DNA from: UPXZ01 sp035402725
GTDB lineage: Bacteria; Bacteroidota; Bacteroidia; Bacteroidales; Paludibacteraceae
Assembly (NCBI GenBank): GCA_035402725.1
Contig: DAONDU010000064.1
Coordinates: forward strand, 1 to 13,928
Direction: 5' to 3'
Length of the DNA: 13,928 nucleotides
This document shows positions 7,046 to 13,928 of the stretch, in pieces; position 1 is the stretch's first letter, and each line of letters starts with the position of its first letter. The position numbers were made by a program, and so were the translations under genes. Below the pieces are notes generated by a model. It saw only the letters and a list, made by a program, of their open reading frames with translations. It searched no databases and had not been told where the DNA came from.

Positions 7046-9850
7046 TCATTTAAACAGATCATATAGTTCACTGCCGCTGATATTATAAACAGGCTGGAAA
7101 CTCGTTGAATTCATATAACTGATTATTGACCTGTAAAGCTGAGCAGCTTCGGGCTTATCGGCTATTTTATTAAGTTGCGACATGCATACCAGCAATTTAC
7201 CTTTTCCCGATTTGAACTCAAAAATCAGCCCCAGTTTATGGTTCCTTTCCAGATTGTCAATTACCTGCACGATGGGTTTGTAGTCTTTTGCTAATTGGTC
7301 CAGAATCATCGGTCGGGATGCTTTAATGATGGAAAACCATTGCCAGTTGGTATGATAATCGGTAGGAAATGAATGAAAAACCGGATGTTTCGGATCTGTC
7401 AGAATACCAAGAGTGCCGGGCGATAACGGTTTACCATTCGATTCGCTGATACTTTTAAACATGCCATAGTTCCAGAAATCAGGCGGGAATAATCCCGGAA
7501 GGCTGTTATGTAGAACGTAATCAGTCGCAGGAAACAACAAAACATTTGCTCCATTTTCCAATTGACGTATAATATCTACATTTAATTTATCAGCTACAAC
7601 TATATTTTCAGGAACAGTAATCTTATCAGGAGTTTCGTATACCCATATCGGATAGCTGTTTGAATAATTTTTATTTCCTTTCAGGCTGAGATGCAAATTT
7701 AAACGTTTGGCATTCCGGATAGGTGATAAGTCCACCTCAATGCTGCCTGTTGTTGTAACATCACCTGTCGCCGGTTTTAATGAATTCAGAATTCCTTTTT
7801 TAATTATGACGCCATTCTGGTCTGTTAACTCCCATTGAAGTGTATTCTTTATTGTTATAGGAGAATAGTTTGCCACCGAAATATTTGCTGTAAATTTTTC
7901 ACGATTGGTCCAGCAGTATTTTTTTAATTCAGCCAACAGAACCACATCGTTGCAGGACTGACGCCATTCCTCAGCCGAAATCACATTTTTGCTGTCCATA
8001 AAAGCGTCGAGTATGCCTACCAAAGCTGTTCCCTGTCCCGGAAAATCCTGAAGATCGAGCAGCTGAAATCCGCCCATGCCGCGCGTACGAATTGCTGTTT
8101 CCATTTCAGCATTGTAACAACGGGCTGCCCATGCACCGGACGCTTTTTGAAAGTCTTTGTTCTGCGTCATCATACCGGATTTAATAAGACGATTACGAAA
8201 AATTTCCAGATTTCGCGCACGAAGCACACCTGTGTATTTATTTATTTCATTATAATCGGGATAAATCTGATACTGACCTATTTCGTGACTAATCAGGGGA
8301 ATTTTGAGATGTGAAACGGAATAACTGTAACTGGTCAGTGTTGAAGGTGTCTGTGTATTAAGAATTCCACCTTCACGAGTATCGGCGAATGCATGTGTTA
8401 GCCTTGTATGGGTTAGCGTTGTATCACCGTTATAAGGTGTTCTTGCACCTATAAAGTAATCGGAACAATCGCGTGGTGCAGCGTAACCAATGTTATTGTT
8501 TGAACCCATGGTATAAAGCAGCCGGTTATTGAAATTTTTGAAAGCCAGAATATTCTTTTCGACTCTGTCGTGTCCGCTCCATATTTCATTCCCGGGTGAA
8601 AACATAACAAACGATGGATGATTGCCGTAAGCCTTAATCATGGCAATTCCCTCATTTAATAGCATTGTTGCAGTACTATCGGCATCCAGTCCTCCCCAAA
8701 AAGGCAATTCAGCCTGAATATAAATTCCGGTTCGGTCGGCAGCTGTAAAAGCAGCATCTGGTGGACAATATGAATGAAACCGGTAATGATTGATGCCGTA
8801 TGATTTGGCAACGCGAAATACACGCTCCCACTCTTCCACATGCATCGGCGTATGTCCCGTGAGCGGAAAGACAGCGGCATCGTGCTTTCCCCGGAGGAAA
8901 ACAGTCCGCCCGTTGACAGCAAACTGAGTACCAGTCACCGAAAACTTTCGCATACCAAAAACAACTGATTTTGCATCTTTTTGTCCGTTTGCTGATACGA
9001 CCACAGTAAGAGTGTAAAGGGGCTGCTTGTATTCGTCCCAGAGACTGCAATCTTTTCCCAGGTTAAGTTCGAATGTCATATTCTGCTTTATCTGACAAGT
9101 TTGTTTCACTGTTTTGACCTTGCGGGATTTCCCATTTTCCATCTTTGTCAGATAAAATTCTATTTCGCCATGAGGAATTGATCCTGAATTTTCAACAGAT
9201 AAATTGATAGCAATTTTCTTATTGTCAACATCCGGTTTTACCTGCAAATCGCCAATATAACTTGTTGGGGAAACCTCAAGAAGGAGTTCGCCGATTATGC
9301 CGTTCCAGTTGGTTTGTGTATCGTCAGAATAAATATGAACGTTGCCGTAGGGAGTATATTTCAGCGTATTGTCAACGCGAATGGTAATAGAATGTTCGCC
9401 GGGAGTGAGATATCGCGACACATCGAAACGGTGAGGTGATTGCAAAAGTTTCATGCCCCCTACACGTACACTGTCAATCCATACTTCTGTGAGTTTGGTA
9501 CGTTCGAGCACCAGTTCAATATGATTACCACGGTAACTTTCTGGAATTGTAACCTTCCTGCGATACCACGCTACACCTTCATATTTGTACACCCGGCTGA
9601 GATGCATTTTTGAACTATCGGTATTGAGTATTCCTTTTTTATTCAAATCGGTTGTACCCGGCAGGTTTACAGTTTCTTTCAGATTAGTGAGATACCAGCG
9701 CTGTTTCACTCCGGCATCCGCTGAGTCGGTTGCAAACTGCCATATTCCGGACAAATCCTTTTTTTCGCGGGTAATTATCCGGTTGCTTGAGCAGGATAAC
9801 AGAACAAAGTACAAGATAAAGAGAATATATTTTTTCACGAAATTGTTCAT
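7046..9850 (-). CDS. Glycoside hydrolase family 2-type lipoprotein
   Basis: From ATG 9850 the product is 934 residues. Its lipoprotein signal peptide (MNNFVKKYILFILYFVLLSC, lipobox LLSC with Cys20) places it on a membrane, probably outward-facing. An in-frame TTG at 9883 is rejected because it overlaps a promoter-like site and spoils the signal. Order: jelly-roll sugar-binding domain (about 33-195, from LSGIWQF to WNGIIGELLLEV), Ig-like sandwich (about 196-305), TIM barrel (about 306-610), and a long C-terminal part with a glutamine-amidotransferase-like stretch (about 770-920) as in some beta-galactosidase-like enzymes. In the barrel, GNEIW supplies the likely acid/base Glu422 and SHEIGQ the likely nucleophile Glu523, about 100 residues apart as usual for GH2. 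The family removes terminal sugars with retention of configuration; substrate could be a beta-galactoside, glucuronide or other, and I cannot tell which. No SusC/SusD, sulfatase or sensor gene adjoins it, so it is not an obvious polysaccharide utilisation locus. Confidence 0.85.
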   Translation of the reverse strand: MNNFVKKYILFILYFVLLSCSSNRIITREKKDLSGIWQFATDSADAGVKQRWYLTNLKETVNLPGTTDLNKKGILNTDSSKMHLSRVYKYEGVAWYRRKVTIPESYRGNHIELVLERTKLTEVWIDSVRVGGMKLLQSPHRFDVSRYLTPGEHSITIRVDNTLKYTPYGNVHIYSDDTQTNWNGIIGELLLEVSPTSYIGDLQVKPDVDNKKIAINLSVENSGSIPHGEIEFYLTKMENGKSRKVKTVKQTCQIKQNMTFELNLGKDCSLWDEYKQPLYTLTVVVSANGQKDAKSVVFGMRKFSVTGTQFAVNGRTVFLRGKHDAAVFPLTGHTPMHVEEWERVFRVAKSYGINHYRFHSYCPPDAAFTAADRTGIYIQAELPFWGGLDADSTATMLLNEGIAMIKAYGNHPSFVMFSPGNEIWSGHDRVEKNILAFKNFNNRLLYTMGSNNNIGYAAPRDCSDYFIGARTPYNGDTTLTHTRLTHAFADTREGGILNTQTPSTLTSYSYSVSHLKIPLISHEIGQYQIYPDYNEINKYTGVLRARNLEIFRNRLIKSGMMTQNKDFQKASGAWAARCYNAEMETAIRTRGMGGFQLLDLQDFPGQGTALVGILDAFMDSKNVISAEEWRQSCNDVVLLAELKKYCWTNREKFTANISVANYSPITIKNTLQWELTDQNGVIIKKGILNSLKPATGDVTTTGSIEVDLSPIRNAKRLNLHLSLKGNKNYSNSYPIWVYETPDKITVPENIVVADKLNVDIIRQLENGANVLLFPATDYVLHNSLPGLFPPDFWNYGMFKSISESNGKPLSPGTLGILTDPKHPVFHSFPTDYHTNWQWFSIIKASRPMILDQLAKDYKPIVQVIDNLERNHKLGLIFEFKSGKGKLLVCMSQLNKIADKPEAAQLYRSIISYMNSTSFQPVYNISGSELYDLFK

Positions 9851-9880
9851 TAAACTATACAAATGATTAATAATATTTTT

Positions 9881-9888
9881 CAAAAATA
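9881..9888 (-). promoter_or_regulatory. Candidate -7 element for the GH2 gene
   Basis: On the - strand TATTTTTG matches TAnnTTTG and would start transcription near 9874, about 24 bases before ATG 9850. No TTG lies at the usual distance: the nearest is at 9918-9916, 27 bases away. The match is weak because the region is AT-rich. Confidence 0.35.
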
Positions 9889-9924
9889 TAAAAAATTTTA
9901 TATAAAAATGCTATTCAATAAAAA

Positions 9925-9954
9925 AAACGGACAAACTCTGTGTTTGATCCGTTT
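9925..9954 (-). terminator. Intrinsic terminator of the DUF4197 lipoprotein gene
   Basis: AAACGGACAAAC (9925-9936) pairs with GTTTGATCCGTTT (9942-9954) as a 12-base stem with one bulged A and a 5-base TCTGT loop. On the - strand the hairpin is followed by a run of seven T, three of them shared with the stem. It lies about 120 bases past the stop at 10076 and ahead of the GH2 gene, so the two - strand genes are separate transcription units. Confidence 0.8.
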
Positions 9955-10075
9955 CTAATTATACTTTTAAAAGAAGCTGGTTTTTAAATCTGTATGATAC
10001 AATTCTTTGCTTTTCAATCGACATCAATAATTATTGAAATTTTGAAAAAAAGGAATTCTTATTTTGTTTGATAAA

Positions 10076-10837
10076 TTACTTTTTATCAAGTTGTCCGAAT
10101 ACGCGTTTGAGGATGGCCGAAATACGTGCTACCGGATTTTCGCGTATAGCTTTTTCTTCAGCAGCAATTTTTACAAAAAGTGCGTCAAGCGCTTTACCGG
10201 TCACATATTCTTCCAGGTTCACATTTACAGGTTTAAGATTGGCAACTACACCTACCGGCGTTGCAGCCACTTTGTTGTAAGTCGATGTCAGCGAATTCCA
10301 CGACTGTGTTGTCGAAAAATCGCCCACAAGCGGTTTTGCCAATGAATTTTTCACTTTAGGTGCAAAAGCTGTCTGCAAGTCGGAATAGGTTTTTTCTTTC
10401 AGGTAATTGGTAGCCGCATTTTCGCCTCCAAATAAAATACCGGCAGCATCTTTTATCGTCATGCTGAAAATGGCTTTTTTGAAAATTGGAGTTGCTTCCT
10501 TCACAGCGTCCTCAGCGGTGCGGTTGAGCGAAAGGACCGCTTTGTCCACCAGTTCTTTGCCTCCCGGAATAAGCCTGATATTTTTTATAATTGGCTGTGC
10601 TTCTTCGGGGAGAAGAATTTTGAGCAGGGCATCGTTGTAAAAACCGTTTTCCACACCAAGCAGATTAACTGCGTTTACAATTCCCACATTCAGTGATTCT
10701 TTAAGTCCGCTGGCGTTTTCGGCTTCGGTTACCGGCAGCGCCGATGTGGCAGTTCCTGCTGTATTAGCCAGCTGAAGCAGTTCAGCGCACGATGTCAGGC
10801 TGATAGCAATTAACAAGGTAAATAATGTTTTCTTCAT
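10076..10837 (-). CDS. DUF4197 lipoprotein
   Basis: From ATG 10837 the product is 253 residues with a lipoprotein signal (MKKTLFTLLIAISLTSCAEL, lipobox LTSC, Cys17). A GTG at 10870 in the same frame would add 11 residues and is less likely. The mature protein is mostly helical. It has the features I associate with the DUF4197 family: GLKESLNVGIVNAVNLLG near the N-terminus, repeated EA-rich helices around AEDAVKEATPIFKKAI, a GGENAATNYLKEKT segment, and a final helix with ALDALFVKIAAEEKAIRENP. Family members are periplasmic or membrane-bound lipoproteins of unknown function. There is no catalytic motif I can name. It stands alone: it has a matching promoter upstream and a hairpin terminator downstream, and it diverges from ribD. 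Family call fairly sure, role unknown. Confidence 0.8.
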   Translation of the reverse strand: MKKTLFTLLIAISLTSCAELLQLANTAGTATSALPVTEAENASGLKESLNVGIVNAVNLLGVENGFYNDALLKILLPEEAQPIIKNIRLIPGGKELVDKAVLSLNRTAEDAVKEATPIFKKAIFSMTIKDAAGILFGGENAATNYLKEKTYSDLQTAFAPKVKNSLAKPLVGDFSTTQSWNSLTSTYNKVAATPVGVVANLKPVNVNLEEYVTGKALDALFVKIAAEEKAIRENPVARISAILKRVFGQLDKK

Positions 10838-10923
10838 ACTTTTATGTTTGATTTTTAAAAATTTTTTCACGAATCTCAGTTCAGAGGTAAATTGTTTTTT
10901 TTAGGACTGACAGTTATATTTTT

Positions 10924-10955
10924 CAAAGTTAAAATTTTATTGAGAATTACTCAAA
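10924..10955 (-). promoter_or_regulatory. Promoter of the DUF4197 lipoprotein gene
   Basis: On the - strand TTTG (10955-10952), a 20-base spacer and TAACTTTG (10931-10924) match the Bacteroidota consensus in both elements and spacing. Transcription would begin near 10917, giving a leader of about 80 bases before ATG 10837. This is the best promoter in the window. Confidence 0.7.
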
Positions 10956-11130
10956 AATTATTCCACAAAATTGTTTGTTAGCGATTAGTTTATCTTCTGT
11001 GGGAGTTTCCAAGTGTTTCACAGCCAAAAAATGGAAGCTATTCTGTGCTTTTATAAAAACACAACTGCTTCTTCACGTAACAGGGTATAAAAAATCCGTT
11101 TATTTAATCGGGAAATTGTATGAAATATCG

Positions 11131-11138
11131 TATTTTTG
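11131..11138 (+). promoter_or_regulatory. Candidate -7 element for ribD-cls
   Basis: TATTTTTG matches TAnnTTTG and would start transcription near 11145, about 20 bases before ATG 11166. The -33 region has no TTTG at the normal distance. The site overlaps an in-frame TTG at 11136, which argues that translation starts at 11166 instead. Confidence 0.45.
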
Positions 11139-11165
11139 TTGTCAGTTGAATTTTTAACTATTCGA

Positions 11166-12233
11166 ATGCTGAGTACTGACGAAAAATATATGGCGCGATG
11201 CCTGCAACTGGCACAGTTGGGGGGTGGTTACGTTTCACCAAATCCGATGGTTGGCGCAGTAATTGTATGCAACGACCGCATTATCGGTGAAGGTTATCAC
11301 CGGCATATCGGCGAAGCTCATGCCGAACCCAATGCCATTTATTCGGTAAATAATAAGGAATTATTATCCCAATCTACCCTTTACGTCAATCTGGAACCTT
11401 GCTCTCATTACGGGAAAACGCCACCATGCGCCGATCTGATAGTAAAAAAAAGGATTAAAAAAGTTGTGATAGGTACTCTCGATCCCAATCCAAAGGTATC
11501 GGGTCGCGGAGCTGAAATTCTGCGCGATGCAGGTATTGAGGTGATTGTGGGTGTACTGGAAAAGGAATGTCATACTCTCAACCGCCGTTTTTTTACCTTT
11601 CAGATTAATAAAAGACCCTACATTCTGCTGAAATGGGCTCAAACCCGCGATGGCTTTATCGACCACTGCCGCTCGGACAATTCGATACAAGCATTGAAAA
11701 TTTCCAACAGTATTACTCAACTGCTTACACATAAAATGCGTTCGGAGAATATGGCTATCATGGTGAGTACAAATACTGTCCTGCTCGACAATCCATCGCT
11801 GACGTTGCGTTACTGGTTTGGTAAATCGCCTCTTCGCGTTGCCATTGACCGCAAAAATATGATACCTGACAACTATATTATCAAAGACAGAAAAAGTCCA
11901 ACAATAATCTTCACGAGAGAAAAACCGGCATCGAAACCCAACCTGGAATTTGTACGAATTGCCGAACACTATGACAACCTGCCCACGATACTGGCTGCTT
12001 TGTACGAACGTAATGTTCACTCGGTACTGGTGGAAGGTGGCTCGAAACTTATCAACAGTTTTATCGCTTCAGGCTTGTGGGATGAAGCCAACATTGAAAT
12101 TTCAGGTGTTTCGATTGGTGAAGGTGTAGCAGCTCCGGTACTGCATCATGCCACAGAAGTAAGCAGAAGCCTTATTGATAATCACAATTGGCTTCACTAT
12201 TCTAATTCCGAAAATTCATATTTTGTACTATGA
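11166..12233 (+). CDS. ribD: Bifunctional riboflavin biosynthesis protein RibD (deaminase/reductase)
   Basis: A 355-residue enzyme, normal length for the family. It catalyses two successive cytoplasmic steps of riboflavin synthesis: deamination of the diaminopyrimidine phosphoribosyl intermediate, then NADPH-dependent reduction of the ribosyl chain. The N-terminal deaminase domain (about 1-145) has the zinc site: His52 and Glu54 in GEAHAEPNAI, and Cys79 and Cys88 in LEPCSHYGKTPPCADL. The early SPNPMVGAVIV block is also typical. The reductase domain (about 150-355) begins RPYILLKWAQTRDGFID and has the VLVEGGSKLINSFI block near 287-300. I chose ATG 11166 because it gives the usual start close to the MxxALxLA-type first helix, here YMARCLQLAQLGGG, and lies just after a promoter-like site. 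No other rib gene is in the window. Its TGA overlaps the ATG of cls (ATGA, 12230-12233), so the two are translationally coupled. Confidence 0.95.
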   Translation: MLSTDEKYMARCLQLAQLGGGYVSPNPMVGAVIVCNDRIIGEGYHRHIGEAHAEPNAIYSVNNKELLSQSTLYVNLEPCSHYGKTPPCADLIVKKRIKKVVIGTLDPNPKVSGRGAEILRDAGIEVIVGVLEKECHTLNRRFFTFQINKRPYILLKWAQTRDGFIDHCRSDNSIQALKISNSITQLLTHKMRSENMAIMVSTNTVLLDNPSLTLRYWFGKSPLRVAIDRKNMIPDNYIIKDRKSPTIIFTREKPASKPNLEFVRIAEHYDNLPTILAALYERNVHSVLVEGGSKLINSFIASGLWDEANIEISGVSIGEGVAAPVLHHATEVSRSLIDNHNWLHYSNSENSYFVL

Positions 12234-13654
12234 TACACGTTTTATTTATCATTTTATTCGTTTTTTACATTTACATCATTGTTTCGACAATTTCGGTGTT
12301 GTTGCTCGAAAACCGAAATCCCGTGAAATCTTTCTCCTGGCTACTTGTACTGGTGTTCCTGCCTGTATTAGGACTGTTTTTATATATACTCTTAGGACAA
12401 AATTACCGTAAACGTAAAATTATTTCCCAAAAAAGTATTCAGCGTATCACCAGGCGACCGTCAGCTTCGTTTGATATTGACCAGCTGAGCAACGAGCACA
12501 TGGACCAGCAATTCATCAAACTTAGCTCGATGCTGAAAAAAAACAGTGAAGCGGAAGGATATGCTTACAACAAGATTGAAATTTTTTCAAAGGGTGAGGA
12601 TATTTTTCAGTCCATGTTCGATGCCATCCGGAATGCCACTAATCATATCCATATCGAATTTTTCATTTTTGAAGACGATAAACTCTCTAATGAGTTACGC
12701 GAACTGCTTATTAAGAAATCGAGGGAGGGAGTGCGTGTACGAATGATTTACGACTACGTTGGCAGTATCAATCTATCGAGCCGATACCTGCATTCACTGC
12801 GATATGCCGGAGTGTATGTACGACCTTTTCTGCCCCTGCGTCTGCGTCTGCGAAGAAGTAAAATCAATTACCGCAATCACCGCAAGCTGGTTGTCGTTGA
12901 CGGGAAAATAGGCTTTACCGGCGGGATAAATATTGCCGACCGCTATCTGTACGGCAGCAAACTGGGAGAATGGAGAGACACTGTGATGCGTATTGAAGGC
13001 GCCGGAGTTCATGGTATTCAGAAACTTTTCCTTGCCGACTGGTATTTTGTGGAACGCAAACTGATAACGGCAGGTAAATACTTTCCCGAACCCGAACGGT
13101 ACGACGAAAATCTGGTGCAGCTTGTTTCTTCGGGACCCGATACCGACTGGCAATCCATCATGCAGGGAATAGCTGCCGCCATCATGGCTGCCGAGAAATA
13201 CGTTTATATCCACACTCCCTATTTCATGCCCAACGAACTAGTGTCCGGCTGCATACAAATGGCCGCGTTAAGCGGTACGGAAGTGCGTCTGATGATACCT
13301 GAAAAATCGGATGCTCCCCTCTCCGACCTCAGCTCGTCGAGCTACCTGGGCGATATGATGGAAGCCGGAGTTCGGGTATTTATCTATAAAAAAGGGTTTC
13401 TGCACAGCAAAGCCATTGTGCTGGACGATTTTGTATCAATTATTGGCTCCACTAATATGGACGACCGCAGTTTTGATCAGAACTTTGAAGCTAACGCATT
13501 CGTTTATGACACCGAAACAGCCCTCCAACTGAAACAACTGTTTATAAATGACCTGAACATGTGCGAAGAACTTACCTATGATGCCTGGAACAACCGGAAA
13601 CGCCGTCAGAAACTCAAAGAATCATTTGCACGATTGTTTAGTCCGCTGATGTAG
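12230..13654 (+). CDS. cls: Cardiolipin synthase (phospholipase D family)
   Basis: A 474-residue membrane enzyme, normal length for bacterial Cls. The family condenses two phosphatidylglycerol molecules, or PG with another phospholipid, into cardiolipin at the inner membrane. Two N-terminal membrane helices (about 3-26 and 34-56) are followed by a basic segment (NYRKRKII). Two HKD motifs form the single active site: His217, Lys219 and Asp224 (HRKLVVVD) and His392, Lys394 and Asp399 (HSKAIVLD). Each is followed by the expected GG(I)N or GSTN(M)D block (IGFTGGINIADR, IIGSTNMDDRSFDQNFE). All catalytic residues are intact. The start codon overlaps the ribD stop by four bases, so the gene probably depends on ribD translation. 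It ends 10 bases from the convergent exonuclease gene. Which cardiolipin synthase subtype it is, and its second substrate, cannot be read from sequence alone. Confidence 0.93.
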   Translation: MIHVLFIILFVFYIYIIVSTISVLLLENRNPVKSFSWLLVLVFLPVLGLFLYILLGQNYRKRKIISQKSIQRITRRPSASFDIDQLSNEHMDQQFIKLSSMLKKNSEAEGYAYNKIEIFSKGEDIFQSMFDAIRNATNHIHIEFFIFEDDKLSNELRELLIKKSREGVRVRMIYDYVGSINLSSRYLHSLRYAGVYVRPFLPLRLRLRRSKINYRNHRKLVVVDGKIGFTGGINIADRYLYGSKLGEWRDTVMRIEGAGVHGIQKLFLADWYFVERKLITAGKYFPEPERYDENLVQLVSSGPDTDWQSIMQGIAAAIMAAEKYVYIHTPYFMPNELVSGCIQMAALSGTEVRLMIPEKSDAPLSDLSSSSYLGDMMEAGVRVFIYKKGFLHSKAIVLDDFVSIIGSTNMDDRSFDQNFEANAFVYDTETALQLKQLFINDLNMCEELTYDAWNNRKRRQKLKESFARLFSPLM

Positions 13655-13664
13655 GGAACGCAAC

Positions 13665-13928
13665 CTACTCCCACAACGTCCGAGCAATCCATGCACACGC
13701 TTCGGCATCGGCCAGCGCATGGTGATGGTTGATCAGTTCATAACCACAATAACCCGAAACAGTATGCAACTTATAGTCGGGTAAAAGTCCCTTGAGTTTC
13801 TTTCTGGACATTTGCAGCGTGCAATGAAATTCATAATCGGGATAATCAAGCTGATAAGTGCGGAACACAGCCTTCAGGCATCTTTCATCAAAACCCTTGT
13901 TGTGGGCAATGAGTGGCAGTCCATCAAT
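13665..13928 (-). CDS. DnaQ-like 3'-5' exonuclease, C-terminal part (cut by right window edge)
   Basis: The frame is open from the right edge to TAG at 13667-13665, giving 87 visible residues. The GTG at 13868 is internal: the 20 codons upstream stay open and include LIAHNKGFDERCL, the AHNxxFD Exo II motif of DEDDh nucleases. The C-terminal HHHALADAEACAWIA supplies the Exo III histidine and aspartate (HxxxxD). The middle (CTLQMSRKKLKGLLPDYKL) fits the usual substrate-domain helix. The first Exo I DxE motif lies outside the window. Members trim 3' ends of DNA or RNA in the cytoplasm; the protein could be a small stand-alone exonuclease or part of a repair enzyme. It converges with cls, with no clear terminator between. 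Confidence 0.88.
   Translation of the reverse strand: MDGLPLIAHNKGFDERCLKAVFRTYQLDYPDYEFHCTLQMSRKKLKGLLPDYKLHTVSGYCGYELINHHHALADAEACAWIARTLWE

Larger units (their letters stand above)
10838..11165. other. Divergent intergenic region between DUF4197 gene and ribD
   Basis: The 328 bases between the two divergent starts contain the promoter-like sites listed separately. No FMN riboswitch core is present before ribD, and the stretch 10956-11130 shows no gene or strong hairpin. A 5-base TTCCA/TGGAA pair with a 20-base loop (near 11007-11036) is too weak to call. Confidence 0.6.

Noticed and set aside
8709..9050. Second open frame on the - strand inside the GH2 gene
   Set aside because: It overlaps the GH2 catalytic region in another frame, and its translation is cysteine- and arginine-rich with no domain, so it is a shadow of the real gene.
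10975..11157. Small 60-residue open frame upstream of ribD
   Set aside because: It begins at TTG, has no motif or start context, and covers the ribD promoter-like site.
10838..11165. FMN riboswitch ahead of ribD
   Set aside because: The conserved RFN core segments are absent and the leader from the likely start near 11145 to the ATG is only about 20 bases, too short for one.
13651..13668. Hairpin GTAGG/CCTAC spanning the cls and exonuclease stop codons
   Set aside because: Only five base pairs and no T-run on either side, so it is compatible with chance.

Overview
The window looks like a piece of a Bacteroidota chromosome, most likely from the order Bacteroidales. The evidence is moderate-to-low GC with AT-rich spacers, a type IX secretion (T9SS) sorting domain, LxxC lipoproteins without strong Shine-Dalgarno sites, and several matches to the Bacteroidota promoter form (TTG/TTTG, about 20 bases, TAnnTTTG). 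I see no tRNA, rRNA, CRISPR array, transposase or phage structural module. Genus-level placement is not supported by what I can see.

Layout. (1) Bases 1-2361, + strand: the C-terminal end of a TPR protein, then an outer-membrane beta-barrel protein of TonB-receptor type that appears to lack the plug domain. A strong two-way terminator (2382-2416) closes this unit against the next. (2) Bases 2456-6744, - strand: a surface-fibre cluster. In transcription order it holds a 746-residue trimeric fibre-like protein with a C-terminal intramolecular chaperone (peptidase S74) domain, a 165-residue protein made of little more than a signal peptide and a T9SS type A sorting domain, and a 491-residue paralogue. 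That paralogue shares the fibre's N-terminal module but ends in a different C-terminal domain. (3) Bases 7046-9850, - strand: a large lipoprotein of glycoside hydrolase family 2 type, standing alone without SusC/SusD partners. (4) Bases 10076-10837, - strand: a DUF4197 lipoprotein with its own recognisable promoter and terminator. (5) Bases 11166-13654, + strand: ribD (riboflavin synthesis) overlapping by four bases with a cardiolipin-synthase-type phospholipase D gene. (6) Bases 13665-13928, - strand: the C-terminal end of a DnaQ-like 3'-5' exonuclease running off the right edge.

How the parts relate. Five of the nine genes encode predicted envelope or surface proteins, and cls encodes a membrane enzyme; ribD and the exonuclease are housekeeping genes. 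The most interesting block is the fibre cluster: two long repeat proteins with a conserved N-terminal attachment-like module and different C-terminal ends flank a small T9SS-sorted protein. This resembles phage tail-fibre modularity, but it sits in a cellular, secreted setting. That the three products act together is inference from adjacency, shared strand and shared domains.
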